64,000 nt of DNA, taken from positions 56,110,078 through 56,174,077 of the forward strand of contig NC_089591.1 of assembly GCF_019320115.1 (NCBI RefSeq), written 5' to 3'. The DNA comes from Miscanthus floridulus (Eukaryota > Streptophyta > Magnoliopsida > Poales > Poaceae). Position 1 is the first letter of the stretch; each line of letters starts with the position of its first letter. The notes below the pieces were generated by a model, which saw nothing but the letters and a program-made list of their open reading frames with translations, searched no databases and had not been told where the DNA came from. The position numbers and the translations under genes were made by a program. Shown one piece after another: positions 25,010-36,180 of this stretch.

Positions 25010-25822
25010 TGTTGACACCGTTTTTTGCACGTGTCAAAATAATCGGAGTGGACTAATCGGCAAGGGGAAAGTTATTGAATACTTTGATAGCCGATGAAAG
25101 TCTGTTTGTAAAGATGGTTGCCGATAGCTGGTAATGGTCGATGGAAAGGTTGATTTGGATTCGGGCGTTGCCGATGAGGTTGGAGGTGTTATTGTCGATG
25201 CCGATGAAGGGAGGCTTGAGGACTACTGCCGATGAAACATGGAGTATGCCGATGAAGAGAGGCTTGAAGACTACTGCCGATGAAATAGGGAATATGCCGA
25301 TGGGAAGGAGGACGGTGAGATTTCCATCGTAATTGAGGCGGACAGGGAAATAGATAGGAGTTGATTTCTTTTTCTATATTTGTTAGGGTATGATTCATGT
25401 AAGAGTTACGTGTTTCCTTAGATATGGGATTGGTGTCCTAGTTGTGTTTGGTTGTGTCTCTTTAGATCAGGGTATAAATATGGAGTAAGGGGCAATGTAA
25501 TAGACATCAATCAATATCAAAACCAATTTTTACTCCTATTTGCATCTACTTACTTTTCGGCGACTTCGTCAATTTGCATATTTTTCCTTTTTTACGAGTT
25601 CTCATTGATTCGGCGAGCTGCATCGTTTCAGTGCGACCTTCGGCGATTCTCGAGTTCCGCGTGAGCACCTCTTGGCCGTGACTTCCGGGCGTATCGCTGT
25701 TGTCAGGACCAAAGTGTTCGTATCTTCATCCTTGTCGATTAGCAGGTCAAATCGACTGGCACGCTTTGGATATCGATTCGGGTATTAACCCTTTGTGTTT
25801 GCAGATCACTTTTGCATCAACA
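25010..25822 (+). repeat. 3' LTR of Gypsy element 1
   Basis: Same length and ends as the 5' LTR, with about ten substitutions. It is preceded by the purine-rich 'gaaattgggggca', a plausible polypurine tract. Confidence 0.95.
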
Positions 25823-26315
25823 CAATGATATTAAATTAATTACACTTATTTGTTAGCATAAAAAAACAAAAGATGTTGGAAAATATTTTATACAATAGCT
25901 GGAATAGGGAACTATGGAATGGCCACATTAGGAGCGAATGACTCATCGCCAGGGTGGAAACCTGGTTCTTGTGGTGGGGGAGGTCTGTTGTTCATACCAC
26001 CTGATCGATAAAATACAAAAAAAATATGGCAACATAATTAAATATAGATCGAATGCAAGGAATAAGAATATATAAATATAGAATGCAAAGAAACATGAAT
26101 ATAAATATAAATCAAATGAATATAGATACAATATTGGAGAAGACAACATATCAATACCATTGAAAAATACAGGAGCCATGACCAAATCACGTAGAGAGAG
26201 AGTGGATGTCTTGAGAAGTGAGAGTGAAACATGAGAAATGAGACTAAGAGAGTTCGTGGGTGGGTGGGATCGATGTATGTGGCCGGCAGTTTGTTTTATA
26301 TAGGGAGGCATGGAC
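25823..26315 (-). other. CACTA interior with a short coding remnant
   Basis: A minus-strand tail reading 'RPPPPQEPGFHPGDESFAP' ends at a stop near 25906. It resembles the C-terminus of a CACTA protein. The remainder is AT-rich and looks intronic. Confidence 0.35.
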
Positions 26316-26436
26316 ATCACTACTGGTTTATAAATAGTACCAACAGTGAAGGTGGTAATCACTACCGGTTTCTAAATAGAACCGATAGTAAAGGTGGCTA
26401 TCACTGTCAGTTTCTAAATAGAACCGATAGTGAAGG
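26316..26436. repeat. CACTA-type hairpin array, internal cluster 3
   Basis: Three units of 'tcactaccggtttctaaat' type face 'agaaccgatagtgaaggtg'. Confidence 0.75.
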
Positions 26437-26839
26437 TGCATATATGTAAATGATATATTTATTTAGATACTACAGTGGGAAAGTTTTAACAAGAACGATA
26501 TATTTATTTAGATAGTAATGAAATACATCAAAAAATTACAAAAAATTATGTACATCAGTAGCATTCTTTTAGTACCTCATGTGTGCACCATTTTGGTGGA
26601 CAACGATGCATAACGATATCTGTGGTTTGCTATGAGAGGGAAACATTATATCATGGTGGATAAGGCCTAGCTGAAACCAACATGCATGGAGAGGCTAGCT
26701 CTTGGCCGAGGGCCATTTTATAGGGTCTAGCAGTCATGGTATATTTTTATTTCTGAACTAAAGTTGTCGGGGTAGGTGGGAGCAGTGTTCCAACTGTTGT
26801 GGTCATGGGAGCACTGTTGGCATGTGAGGAGCATCTACA
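26437..26839. other. CACTA interior, no gene seen
   Basis: AT-rich DNA with a duplicated 'gatatatttatttagata' (near 26453 and 26500). No ORF of interest. Confidence 0.5.
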
Positions 26840-26960
26840 CATCACTGTTGGTTTTAGTTTAAAAACCTACAGTGAATTAGGCCTTCTGTGTCGGTTTGAG
26901 CAACCGACTGTGATAGAAGCGATCACTGCCGGTTTTAAAACCAAAACCGACAATGAAGGG
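26840..26960. repeat. CACTA-type hairpin array, internal cluster 4
   Basis: Contains 'cactgttggttttag', 'tgtcggtttgagcaaccgac' and 'cactgccggttttaaaacc' with inverse partners. Confidence 0.7.
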
Positions 26961-27052
26961 CCCTACCACCATCTTTTAGTAAAAAAATATAAAAAACACT
27001 ATTGATTTAGAGCCTGCCATCGCAGCCTTTTGTAAAAAATATAAAAAGTTTG

Positions 27053-27121
27053 GCCCGCCTGAGATTCGAGCGCGAGTCACAGGATCGAGAGTGCGTGGCC
27101 TTAACCGCTGAGTTAGGATAG
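27053..27121 (-). repeat. tRNA-like module, copy 3 (minus strand)
   Basis: Read on the minus strand it has 'taactcagcggttaaggcc' (A-box-like) and 'gctcgaatctcaggcggg' (B-box-like), about 69 nt in all. It is in inverted orientation relative to copy 1 at 11.2 kb. Confidence 0.55.
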
Positions 27122-27207
27122 GGAGTTCGGTTAGAATGATTTTATTTTTTTCTTTTATCCCATCGTAATGCATTACTAAATAATAAATGCAAAATCAAAA
27201 AAGTTTG

Positions 27208-27276
27208 CCCCGCCTGGGATTCGAGCGTGGGTCTCAGAGTACAGAGTGTGCGGCCTTAACCGCTGAGCTAGGATAG
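27208..27276 (-). repeat. tRNA-like module, copy 4 (minus strand)
   Basis: A near-duplicate of copy 3 with 'tagctcagcggttaaggcc' and 'gctcgaatcccaggcggg', spaced about 155 bp from it. Confidence 0.55.
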
Positions 27277-27555
27277 GGAGTTTGGTTAGTTTGCTTTTCT
27301 TTATATATTTATTAATAGAAATAATGCAGTTAGTTTATATTCTAAAATAACACAAAAATTTGTGTCTTGATTATTTAATTATATGATAATTAATTAATGG
27401 TCTATAATTATCAAATAATAGTATTTGTGAACATCATCTTAATATTTGATTACATAGTCAATAATTAAATTGTAGAGATGCGCACAAAATATAAATTAAA
27501 TATTTAGTGCGAATTACTGATACAACGTCTGCATAATGATTACATAGTTAACAAC
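27277..27555. other. CACTA interior, no gene seen
   Basis: Very AT-rich stretch between the tRNA-like modules and the end of the TNPD frame. Nothing recognised. Confidence 0.5.
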
Positions 27556-27559
27556 AATC

Positions 27560-30500
27560 TAACTATCTTTAGGTGCATCAACAATGAGGGACTCATTGTG
27601 ATCAATTCGTACGTAAGCAGGTTCGTCACCCTCTTGAAGTATAGGTAGGGGTACATTTGCCCCGAATGGATGCATTTTCTGATAGCCCCTGTAGTCTTCT
27701 TCATCCGTCACTCCATCGACACCAACAATCTTTCTTTTTCCTTCTAGGACTACTTTTAGCCTTCCTTTTTGTCTTATTGTCCCTTACATAGAAGACTTGC
27801 ATAACATCTTTTGCAAGGACGAAGGGGTTGTCTCTGTATGCGGTCTTAGTGAGATCAACTGTAGTAAACCCTTCACTGTCAGTGTTGATTTCCTCGAGCC
27901 GAACCCACTGGCAGCGAAAAAGAGTTGCCTTCAATGAACCATAGGCTAGCTCCCATATCTCCTCTATGAAACCATAGTATGTCGCCTGCACATTGCCGTT
28001 CTCGTCGTGGGCATCAAAACAAACACCACAATTTTGGTATGTGCTCTTTTCATCTTGCTTTTTTTGTGTAAAATGTAAATCCACTGATCTTATACCCTTG
28101 GTACTTAAGATATGTACTCAAAGACCCCTTGGCTAAGGCATCCAGTTGATCATCCAACTTTATTCCAAGCAAGCGACGTCGCAACTAGCTGACAAATTCC
28201 TCCTTATGTTTTTATCTAGCCAAGCCTGTGACCTGCTCAGATACAAAGTTTGTAGCGATTACCTATGCTTGTCAATGTATGGCATCACACCCTCGACTTG
28301 CTAGAGAATAGCGAACTGTGCCTGTCTGAAAGAAACAGGATTGTCTACTGTAACAAATTTCTCCCCGACCGTTCCTTTGCCATGTAGTCTTCCCTCATGA
28401 CGAGATTCTAGAACTCCGACCCTTTTGATGTCCAGATAATATGTGCAGAACTCAATGGCCTCCTTCGTTGACCATCCTTCAACCATGCCCCCTTCTAGCC
28501 TAAATCTGTTCCTAACATACCTTCTAAAAACTTTCATCAATCTTTCGAAAGGAAACATCTGATGCAGGTACATTAGGCCAAGGGCTCTAATTTGGTCAAC
28601 AAGATGAATAAGCAGATGCAATGAGATATCAAAGTAAGTCAGTGGGAAATGCATCTCAAGCCTAATGAGAGTTTCGACTATGTCCTGCTGTAGCTGCTCT
28701 AGCGTGGACACATCAATGACCTTTTTGAGATCGCATTGAAGAACGAGCAAAGTTTTATGATTGGGGCATGGACCTTTGGGGGGAGGATACCACACAGGGC
28801 AACAAGGAGCAGCTGAGTCATAATGACATGATAGTCATGGGCCTTCATAGGGCCATAGTTCAACTTGAGTTCTCTCATGTTCACTAGTCTCTTCGGGTTC
28901 GCACAGTAGCCCATCAGGACTTTGAGTTCATTAAAGAAAGAAATAAGCGCATGCTTTTCTTCTTTCTTCAATGTCCATGACGCAACCAGAAGTTCGAACT
29001 AGCCATTCTCTAGCTCCATAGGATGTAGCTCCTTCCTGATTCCCAAGTGTTGCATGTCCAGGCGTATGGCTAGTGAATCCTTTGATGTCCCCCCGGTGTC
29101 CATCAAGGTGTTAAGAGTGTTAGTGCACACATTTTTAGTGATGTGCATGGGATCAAGACAGTGGCGTACACTTAGAAATGGCTAGTAAGATAGTTTCTAG
29201 AAAACCGATTTTTCTTCCAAACGCTCCCATCAGGCGCTGCTACTGCATTGTCCCCATTCCCAAGGACAATCTCTGGTTTATTGAGTTCTCGAAGTATCGC
29301 AGGCCCGTCTTGATATTTTGGAGCTAAGCATTTCTCAATAGCACCGTTGAAATCTTTTTTGTTCTTGCGGTAAGGGTGATCCTTAGGTAGAAACCTACGG
29401 TGTCTCATATAAACTATCTTTGAGTTATTTGGTAGATTTACCGCATCAGTGTCGTCCAAGCACTCGACACATCCAGTATAGCCTTTTGTCTTCTCTCCGA
29501 ACAACGAACCTTGACCTGGCAGGTCAGTGATTGTAGCGATAAGTACTCCCTTGATCATGACATGTTCCTTTTTGTACTCATCCCAAACATCTGGTACACA
29601 CTTTTCAAACATCTCCACTAGTTCATCGATCACTGGTTCCAGAAACACATCGATGTCATTCCCAGGCTATCTTGGCCCTTGGATCAGTAGTGGCATCTAG
29701 ATGTATGACCGCTTCATACAGACCCAAGGTGAAGGTTGTATATATAGAGCGTCCCTGGCCAGGTGCTATGATTGCTTCTAACCTGGTCGAAAGGATTCAT
29801 CCCATCTGTGCTCAAAGCAAACCAAAGGTGCCTTACCTCTCCACCGATGTCCTTGTAGAACATAGTATTGAAAGTCCTCTAGTCATGCCCATCGGTGGGG
29901 TGCCTCATCATTGTATCTTTCTTACGCTCTTCGCCATGCCAGCGCAATAGCTTGGCTGACTTTGCATATGCAAAGAGCCTATGCACCCGGAGAGCTATAG
30001 AAAAATATCAAACGACCTTTATGGGACCTCCTCTGGTCTTGGTGCCCTCATCTGACGGCCCTTCCTTGTACCATGGAGCTTCACACTTAGGGCACTTGTT
30101 CAAGTCTTTGTATTTTTCTCCATGGTACAATATGCAATCATTGGAACACGCGTGGATTTTTTTAACCTCGAGGTTGATGGGGCAGATTATTTGCTTGGCC
30201 AAGTATGTCTTTTTTGGCAACTCGTTTTTTTCTAGGAGCATTTTCCTTATTATACCTAACAACTGATCAAAGCCATTATCGCTCAATCCATTTGTCAATT
30301 TAAACTCTAATAGCATGATGTTAGCTTTCAGTTTGCTCATTGGACAATTCCTATACAATGGTGTTTTGCCATCTTGTCTCATTTTCTCTAGCTTTCTCAG
30401 CTGTCTTTCACTAAGACATCCAGTCTCTACATTATGTAGCAGCTGAGAAATGCCATCGTTATCCTAGGTGTCATCAGCTAGCGTGTTCCTAAACACATTA

Positions 30501-30841
30501 CTAACTATGGCCATAGGTTCTATGTTGACACCAAGTTCCTCATCAACATCGTGGATGGCAATGTTAGGCACATCCACATCATCATTGTTTTCCTATAGAA
30601 CATTCACACCAACCTCGCCATGTATAGTCCATATCGTATAGTTTGGCATGAACCCCCTGGTAATCAAGTATGATCGTATAGACTCAATTTGATGAAAGTT
30701 CCTATAATTCTTGCAATCTTTGCATGGGTAGAAGACAGGGTTCCCATTCCTAGCATGGGCTTTGGCATCGGTGATAAATTGGCTGATGCCATGCATGTAC
30801 CATTTGTTCATTCGGGATAGATGCATCCACTCTCGATCCAT
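27560..30841 (-). pseudogene. tnpD: TNPD-type transposase of the CACTA element, decayed
   Basis: Right to left, the broken frames show the standard order of a CACTA transposase. First is a transposase-associated N-terminus at 30841-30593 ('CKDCKN'). Next is a zinc motif ('CSNDCILYHGEKYKDLNKCP') at 30382-30008. The transposase_21 region runs about 29990-29172 ('FALSTDGMNPF', 'GCVECLDDTDAVNLP'), then the DUF4218-type region at 28971-28301 ('DISLHLLIHLVDQI', 'FPFERLMKVFRRYVRN') and the DUF4216-type region at 28084-27701 ('QATYYGFIEEIWEL'). The tail reaches about 27560. Stops and a frameshift near 29730-29750 break the catalytic core. TNPD would cut at the element ends. This copy cannot do so. 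Confidence 0.88.
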
Positions 30842-31334
30842 CTCTGCACAAAAAAATACTGAGACAGTAATTACAAAGAATTAATAAGAAATCAAGCTTC
30901 ATGGACAACAATTGTAGCTCGAAAGTACCATTTTTGGAAAACATTATTGTACACTAATTATTGGAAAATTGAAATTGGTAGCCATGGCCCTGTAAATTGA
31001 AAATCGTAGTAAAAACAATTATTGCACAATATTGAAGAACAACTGTTCTACTCTACTTCTAAGAACTAATTATAGCATCACATACTAACAATGATGATCT
31101 TGACCACCATGGAATAATTAGCTAGGAATTTAAATATGTTCATAGACACTAACCTTTTGGATGATGGATTCACCATAATTTGAGCCTGACACAAATGTCC
31201 AATTGGAAAAGTGCTCTCTAGAATGGAGAAAGAACTAGAATGAGAATCAAGCAATGTAGCCATCAAAACAAAGCTAATTAAGCAGCAAAATCAAAGGAGT
31301 CGATGTTTGTTACTAACCTTAAAGCAAAAAGATC
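30842..31334. other. CACTA interior upstream of TNPD, no ORF
   Basis: AT-rich sequence, likely 5' intron or leader of TNPD, which is read on the minus strand. It is split from its continuation at 43874 by Gypsy element 2. Confidence 0.45.
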
Positions 31335-31339
31335 AAGCC

Positions 31340-31812
31340 TGTTGATAGAATATTGTTAGCAGTCCTCCGAGGGGTATCCCACAAAGGTAGATTGATTGGC
31401 AGAGGAGCGCATGATCAAGAACAAGAAGGCAACAGAGACGTACGAGTTATACAGGTTCAGGTCGTCTGTATGACGTAATACCTTACTCCTATGGTCTGTT
31501 TGTTTGTATTAGCTATCATATGATATGCCATAATTTTGGAGGGGGTCCCTGCCCGCCTTATATAGTCTGGGAGGTAGGGTTACAAGTCAGTTAGATCTGA
31601 GAGATAACCAGAAAGTAATAACAGATTACAAGAATTATGGGATCACACATATCCTAACAGATCTCGTAGCATCTTCAGGATATCTTCCCCATGTGTTACG
31701 GAAGGCGCCGAGCAGAATCGTGCCCCGCAAGGCTTCATCTTGTGGGCTGGTCCGCCCCTGGGGGTGCAGCCTATGTGGTCTGCTATGGGTATCCAAGGTC
31801 ATACCCCCCACA
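31340..31812 (-). repeat. 3' LTR of Gypsy element 2
   Basis: Begins TGTTGATAGAA and ends CCCCCCACA as written on the + strand. It is about 9% diverged from the copy at 43397. It contains 'ttatatatag', the counterpart of the TATA-like site in the 5' LTR. Confidence 0.93.
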
Positions 31813-32805
31813 GCTAGTCCCCGAGCGCCTTGTACCCGTTATGCAACACCGTCTTGAGCTTGTCCAAGCAAGTGCGAACCAAAGCCGAGTAGTCCAACTC
31901 ATGGTCCGACCACCGCGATGAGTCGCCGAGCAGTTGTGAGCAGTTGTCGAGCTGTGTGCGCCATCGTCGAGCAGCGCGAACTGTAGCTGAGCAACATATT
32001 CCAAGTATGGCTTGCCACAAGGGTGTAAGGAGCTCAAGTCCAGAATTGAAAATTTCTTCGCAGTGGACCAAGTGTGCCCACTTAGAGTCCGACCACGAGA
32101 AAAGGAGATAATCTTCATTAGCTTCAAGAGGCACAGAGTCTTCAAGAAAAAACAAGCACATTCCCCGCAAGGTGAAGTGTACCCACTTAGTCCCTGAGCC
32201 TGACAGTAGATGACATAGTCATGTGGTGCCAGGGTCCGAATTAGAAAAAAAACTAGCCGAGTAGGCAGCCAGTCCCTGGGTGTAGCCCCAAAACGAGATA
32301 AAACATGTTCACCGCAAGGTGAAGTGTGCCCACTTAGTCCTCGAGCCTGACAGTAGATGACATAGTCATGTGGTGCCTAACCAGCCGAGCAGGCGGCCAG
32401 TCCCCGAGCTGTAAGCGACAATATCGGAGATATCCGGCCTTGGAGAAAAAAATCAGAGTAACGACTGTACAGTAACGGTTACAGAGCCTCAATAAATGGA
32501 AGAGAAGTCAGCGATTATTCGGCGAGTAGCAACTGATGGCAGCGATAAATGGGTGACATGGGCTGCGGTTGCGCAGAAGCCCATGTAACGGCCCATATGT
32601 CGTATCAGAGAAATCAGAGCGGCGTAGATCATGGGAACAGTTCCCAAAAACCCTTGAATGTAGAAAGGTGGGGAAAGTGCTTTATAACAGTGCCGCCGCA
32701 TACCCCATTCCCACCTTTTCCACTTCATCTTCCTCCTCATCTCTCGTATCATCGAATCCGCAACCACATTTGCCTCCATCGCCAAACACTAACCAAATCT
32801 GGGAG
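31813..32805. other. Element 2, region between 3' LTR and antisense gene
   Basis: A 65-bp block ('caaggtgaagtgt...', including 'gacagtagatgacatagtc') occurs at about 32169-32239 and again at about 32313-32380. The rest contains repeated 'ccgagcag'-type words. A TATA-like 'tttataa' at 32681 could serve the + strand gene that starts at 32806. Confidence 0.5.
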
Positions 32806-35800
32806 ATGGCGCCAAAGAAGGGAGCTGCGACATCGAAGAAGACTAGTCCCAAGAAGACAGGCGCCATGGCCCAACGCGATGAGGAGTGGGTGCCATCGTG
32901 AACAGGAGAAGCGAAGCTAAACTAATTGGTGGAAGCCGGCATTCTCCATGACCATGCTACCGTCGGATGGTGGCCAGCCCTCAGTGAGTCCTTCCCAACA
33001 CCCATACTGACGAAGTAGTGGTATTTGAGGACTATTTCTGGCGCAGGTTAGGATTTCCTGTTCATCCATTTCTGAGGGATCTGTTGGAGCTCTAGGTGGT
33101 TACTCTGTCCAACCTCCACCCCAATACCATTTTGCACATCTCAATCTTCATCCATTTCTGTGAGGCATACCTCAGAATCCTACCCCACTTCAATCTCTTC
33201 TGTCACCTATTCTGGCTGAAGAAGAGAGGCGGCGCTGGATCCAAGGTGGTCAGCGGGGTGTACCTTCAGCTATGGGACGGAATGGCGAGCGAATACCTTA
33301 CTGTGCAGCTTAACACGTCACTAAAGGGGTGGAACACTAGGTGGTTCTACATGAAACAAAGCTACCCAGCGGTTCACTGTAACGCCAACCACATCCCAGA
33401 AAGCCAGAGGAGTTGGTCAGAGCTACCGAGCAACGATGATATGGAGCAAGTGAAGGAACTCCTTGGCTTAATAAAAGGCGTGAGGACCAATGACGGATTG
33501 GTAGCGGCAAGTTTCATAGTGCGCCGCGTTCAGCCCTGTAAAGAGAGGGCACACCAAGGCTTCAAATTCAAAGGGGAGACCGATGGTACCCGAGAGAGGC
33601 CAGAAAAACTGTCTAGGAACATCGTTGAAGAGCGGACTGCCAAGATGTTCACTCTGCTTGCCTCATTTAGATTGTCAGGGTACACAAAACCCTTTAATTG
33701 CAAGAATCTACCTCCCCAGGTGAATATCCCAACTGTGTGTTTCCGAGAAGTTTTTTTATTTTGTCATTGCCGAGCAATAGACTGATCCACTCATGTGAAG
33801 ATCCACTCACAGGACAGGGCAGTGTATTTCTTAGGCGTGCTAAAAAACAATTGGCCACCAGCAGTGGATGCACAACCACCAGCTTAACCTAAAGAAAGCC
33901 CTGTTGGTGTTTCCTCAGAATCCAGAGGTATGGATGTTGGTCGAACGGAGAGTCCTCCCCTAGTATCGGAGAAAATCCAGGGAAAGAGGCCGACGGCAAA
34001 AGAGCTAGCCCAGAAGAAGAGGAAAACAGCTGCTACTGCTCCCTGCAAACTAGGTGGCATCTCACTTGGCGATGATCAGACCAATCGAACATGAAGGACC
34101 GCGGTGTTTGATTGGTCTGACAATGATGAAATTCTGATGGATCCTCCCCCGAGCATGAAACAGCCTCCACGTAGCACACACGTGGGGGAACAACCTAGGG
34201 TAGGCAAAGAAGTCCGTGAGGCACCGATGAGGAAAGTCCCCAAGCAGTGGGCCGAGGGAATTTCTACGCAGCAGATGACAGAAGTCCCTATGGGGCGAGC
34301 AACAGAAGTCCCCGAGCAACAAGCGGAAGCAGACCCGGAGCAGCAGGTGGAAAGGGCCTCGGAGCAGCAAGTGGAAAGGGCCCTAGAGCAGCAGGCAAGA
34401 CCAAGGTTGACCGAGGAAGAGCCGAGAATTCCCCCGCAGAGCATGGGAGTCGACCCCATGGCTATGCCTGGAGGCTCGGGCAGGCATCGCTGGTTCAAGA
34501 AATTGAAATGTCAGACCAAACCGTAAGTGTCCTTGTGTTGAAGTTACTTTGCTATATTTTCTTTACTTCTGTGGTGACTGAATAACTAATTTGACACAGT
34601 GCAAGGCAAACGATAGATCCAGCCCTATCCGCTCAGACTGAGCAGCAACCAGAAGTGGGCCCAGAGTGGGGGAGATGCCAGTAGACCCCATCCTAGAGTC
34701 CCCGAGTGCTCGGCAGCACGTGGGGGAGCCAATCGCTGCCCCTAGTGGACTTGGCGGCAGCAAATGGCTGTCTACAATGGCGAATGAGTTTCGTGGTAGC
34801 ACCCTCGGCAACGACAGAATCTGGAGCAGAAAAGCTTTCAGCGCTGAAGGAGCAGACGGCACTCCTCGATGTTCGGAGGGCATGGTTGGACCCGCTATCC
34901 AGCCACCAAGCCCCTAGGTGGTGCCCCCGGCTACAACAGAGGAGGACAAGGTGGAGGAGATCATGCGTGACAAACCTTGACCCTAATCAGTTTGGATCCT
35001 CCGGAAGCGCGGCGATGATAAAGTAATTGTCGAAGAGGAGGACACCAAAAAGGAATTTAGGAGACTGGAGACTACCCTTACTGGTGTGATGAAATAGATC
35101 AAGGTTAATACTATGTCTGGAAAGGTCTTGGTTGTTTTTTGGAATTGGATAACGATACTGTCATTGTGCATTTGTAGGAAATAACTTGAGTTGCTGAGCA
35201 GCATCGCCAGCTGAGAAAGTGAATGGAGCCCCTTGCTGAGGAGAACGAAAAACGCAAAGAGGCCAGGAACCTCTTAGAGAAGAATATCTAGAGGACCTGA
35301 TGTGAACGAGACCTTGCCGAGTCCAACGCGTGGGACCTGGAATACCAGAAGGGGTTCCTGACCGAAAAGCTGGCTGCTATGTCCGAGCAGGTGCGGAGCC
35401 AGTCCGAGCGGCTAGCCGCTGTCTCCAGCCAACTAAAAAGTGCTTCTGAGCAGCTGGAGAGGAAAATCGGATAGCTTAATAGTGTATCCATACAGAAAGC
35501 ATGTATGGTATATCAACGAATGTACTTTTGTATTGCTAAACAGCCACATTTTTGGTGATAACTATTGCGCTTGTAGAGCAAGACGCTGAGCTCAGCCAAA
35601 TGCGCCAGGCCATCGATCAACTTCGCTAGGAGAAGGCAAAGGAAATAGAGCGGGCAAACAAACTTGCTGAGGAGCTAAAAGGTGAATTCCTCCTTGTCGG
35701 AATTACTATTGAAGTAGCTTCCTTGTATGATGGAACATTGTAACGCTTGCAGGCTATCATCATAAAGCCAAAGCACAGTTTGACGTGCTGGTGCAGGAGG

Positions 35801-36180
35801 CCAAGGTCCAAAAGGAGAACTTCAACACTATAGTCGCTGCAATTAAGCTGATGCTTGACTGCATCGACCTAGAACTGGCCACTCAGCGCGACAGTAGGCG
35901 ACAATGTTCAAACACCGTCATCTGGAGGTGCAAGGCAGCATGGGAGAACTTCAAGATCTTCAACCACGACGCCATTATGACTGTCGCTACCCATGTCCTC
36001 ACGGTTGTTCAGTCCCATTACCCAACCATCAACCTTCAATCAATAGGGGGTGGGTTCGCTGAAGGACTAAGCGATGCGGAGACCCAGCAGCTGGAGGATG
36101 AGGTGGAGGACGCAGCGAAGATGCTAGCTGGTGATATAGATCTGTTTGGTGAGACATATGGTAATGGTGGAGCTCAATAA
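32806..36180 (+). pseudogene. Antisense accessory gene of Gypsy element 2, decayed
   Basis: Runs opposite to pol. The frame starts at an ATG at 32806 ('MAPKKGAATSKK') and stops at 32899-32901. A larger open part at 33096-33785 carries 'GAGSKVVSGVYLQLWDG', 'FYMKQSYPAVHC' and 'ESQRSWSELP', matching the domain annotated as putative gypsy-type transposon (PF04195). Then come a Gln/Glu repeat exon (34104-34526; 'VERASEQQVERALEQQ') ending at a consensus donor, coiled-coil pieces from 35180, and an open C-terminus at 35785-36180. The layout parallels the antisense gene of element 1: an N-terminal globular domain, a low-complexity linker, then a coiled coil. Function is unknown. Confidence 0.75.

Larger units (their letters stand above)
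13415..25822 (+). mobile_element. Gypsy LTR retrotransposon 1 (Tat-like lineage), TSD CAATG
   Basis: Two 813-bp LTRs (13415-14227, 25010-25822) share TGTTGA...TCAACA ends and differ at about ten positions (roughly 1.2%). The 5-bp direct repeat CAATG flanks the element at 13410-13414 and 25823-25827. The gene order is gag, protease, reverse transcriptase, RNase H, second RNase H, integrase, then a long antisense gene before the 3' LTR. A second RNase H of the RVT_3 type marks the Tat lineage of plant Gypsy elements. The sense frame carries several stops and frameshifts. The low LTR divergence points to a recent insertion. Confidence 0.95.

Noticed and set aside
11173..27276. Functional tRNA genes
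   Set aside because: A- and B-box-like words are present, but acceptor-stem and anticodon-arm pairing are poor, and the copies lie in transposon DNA.
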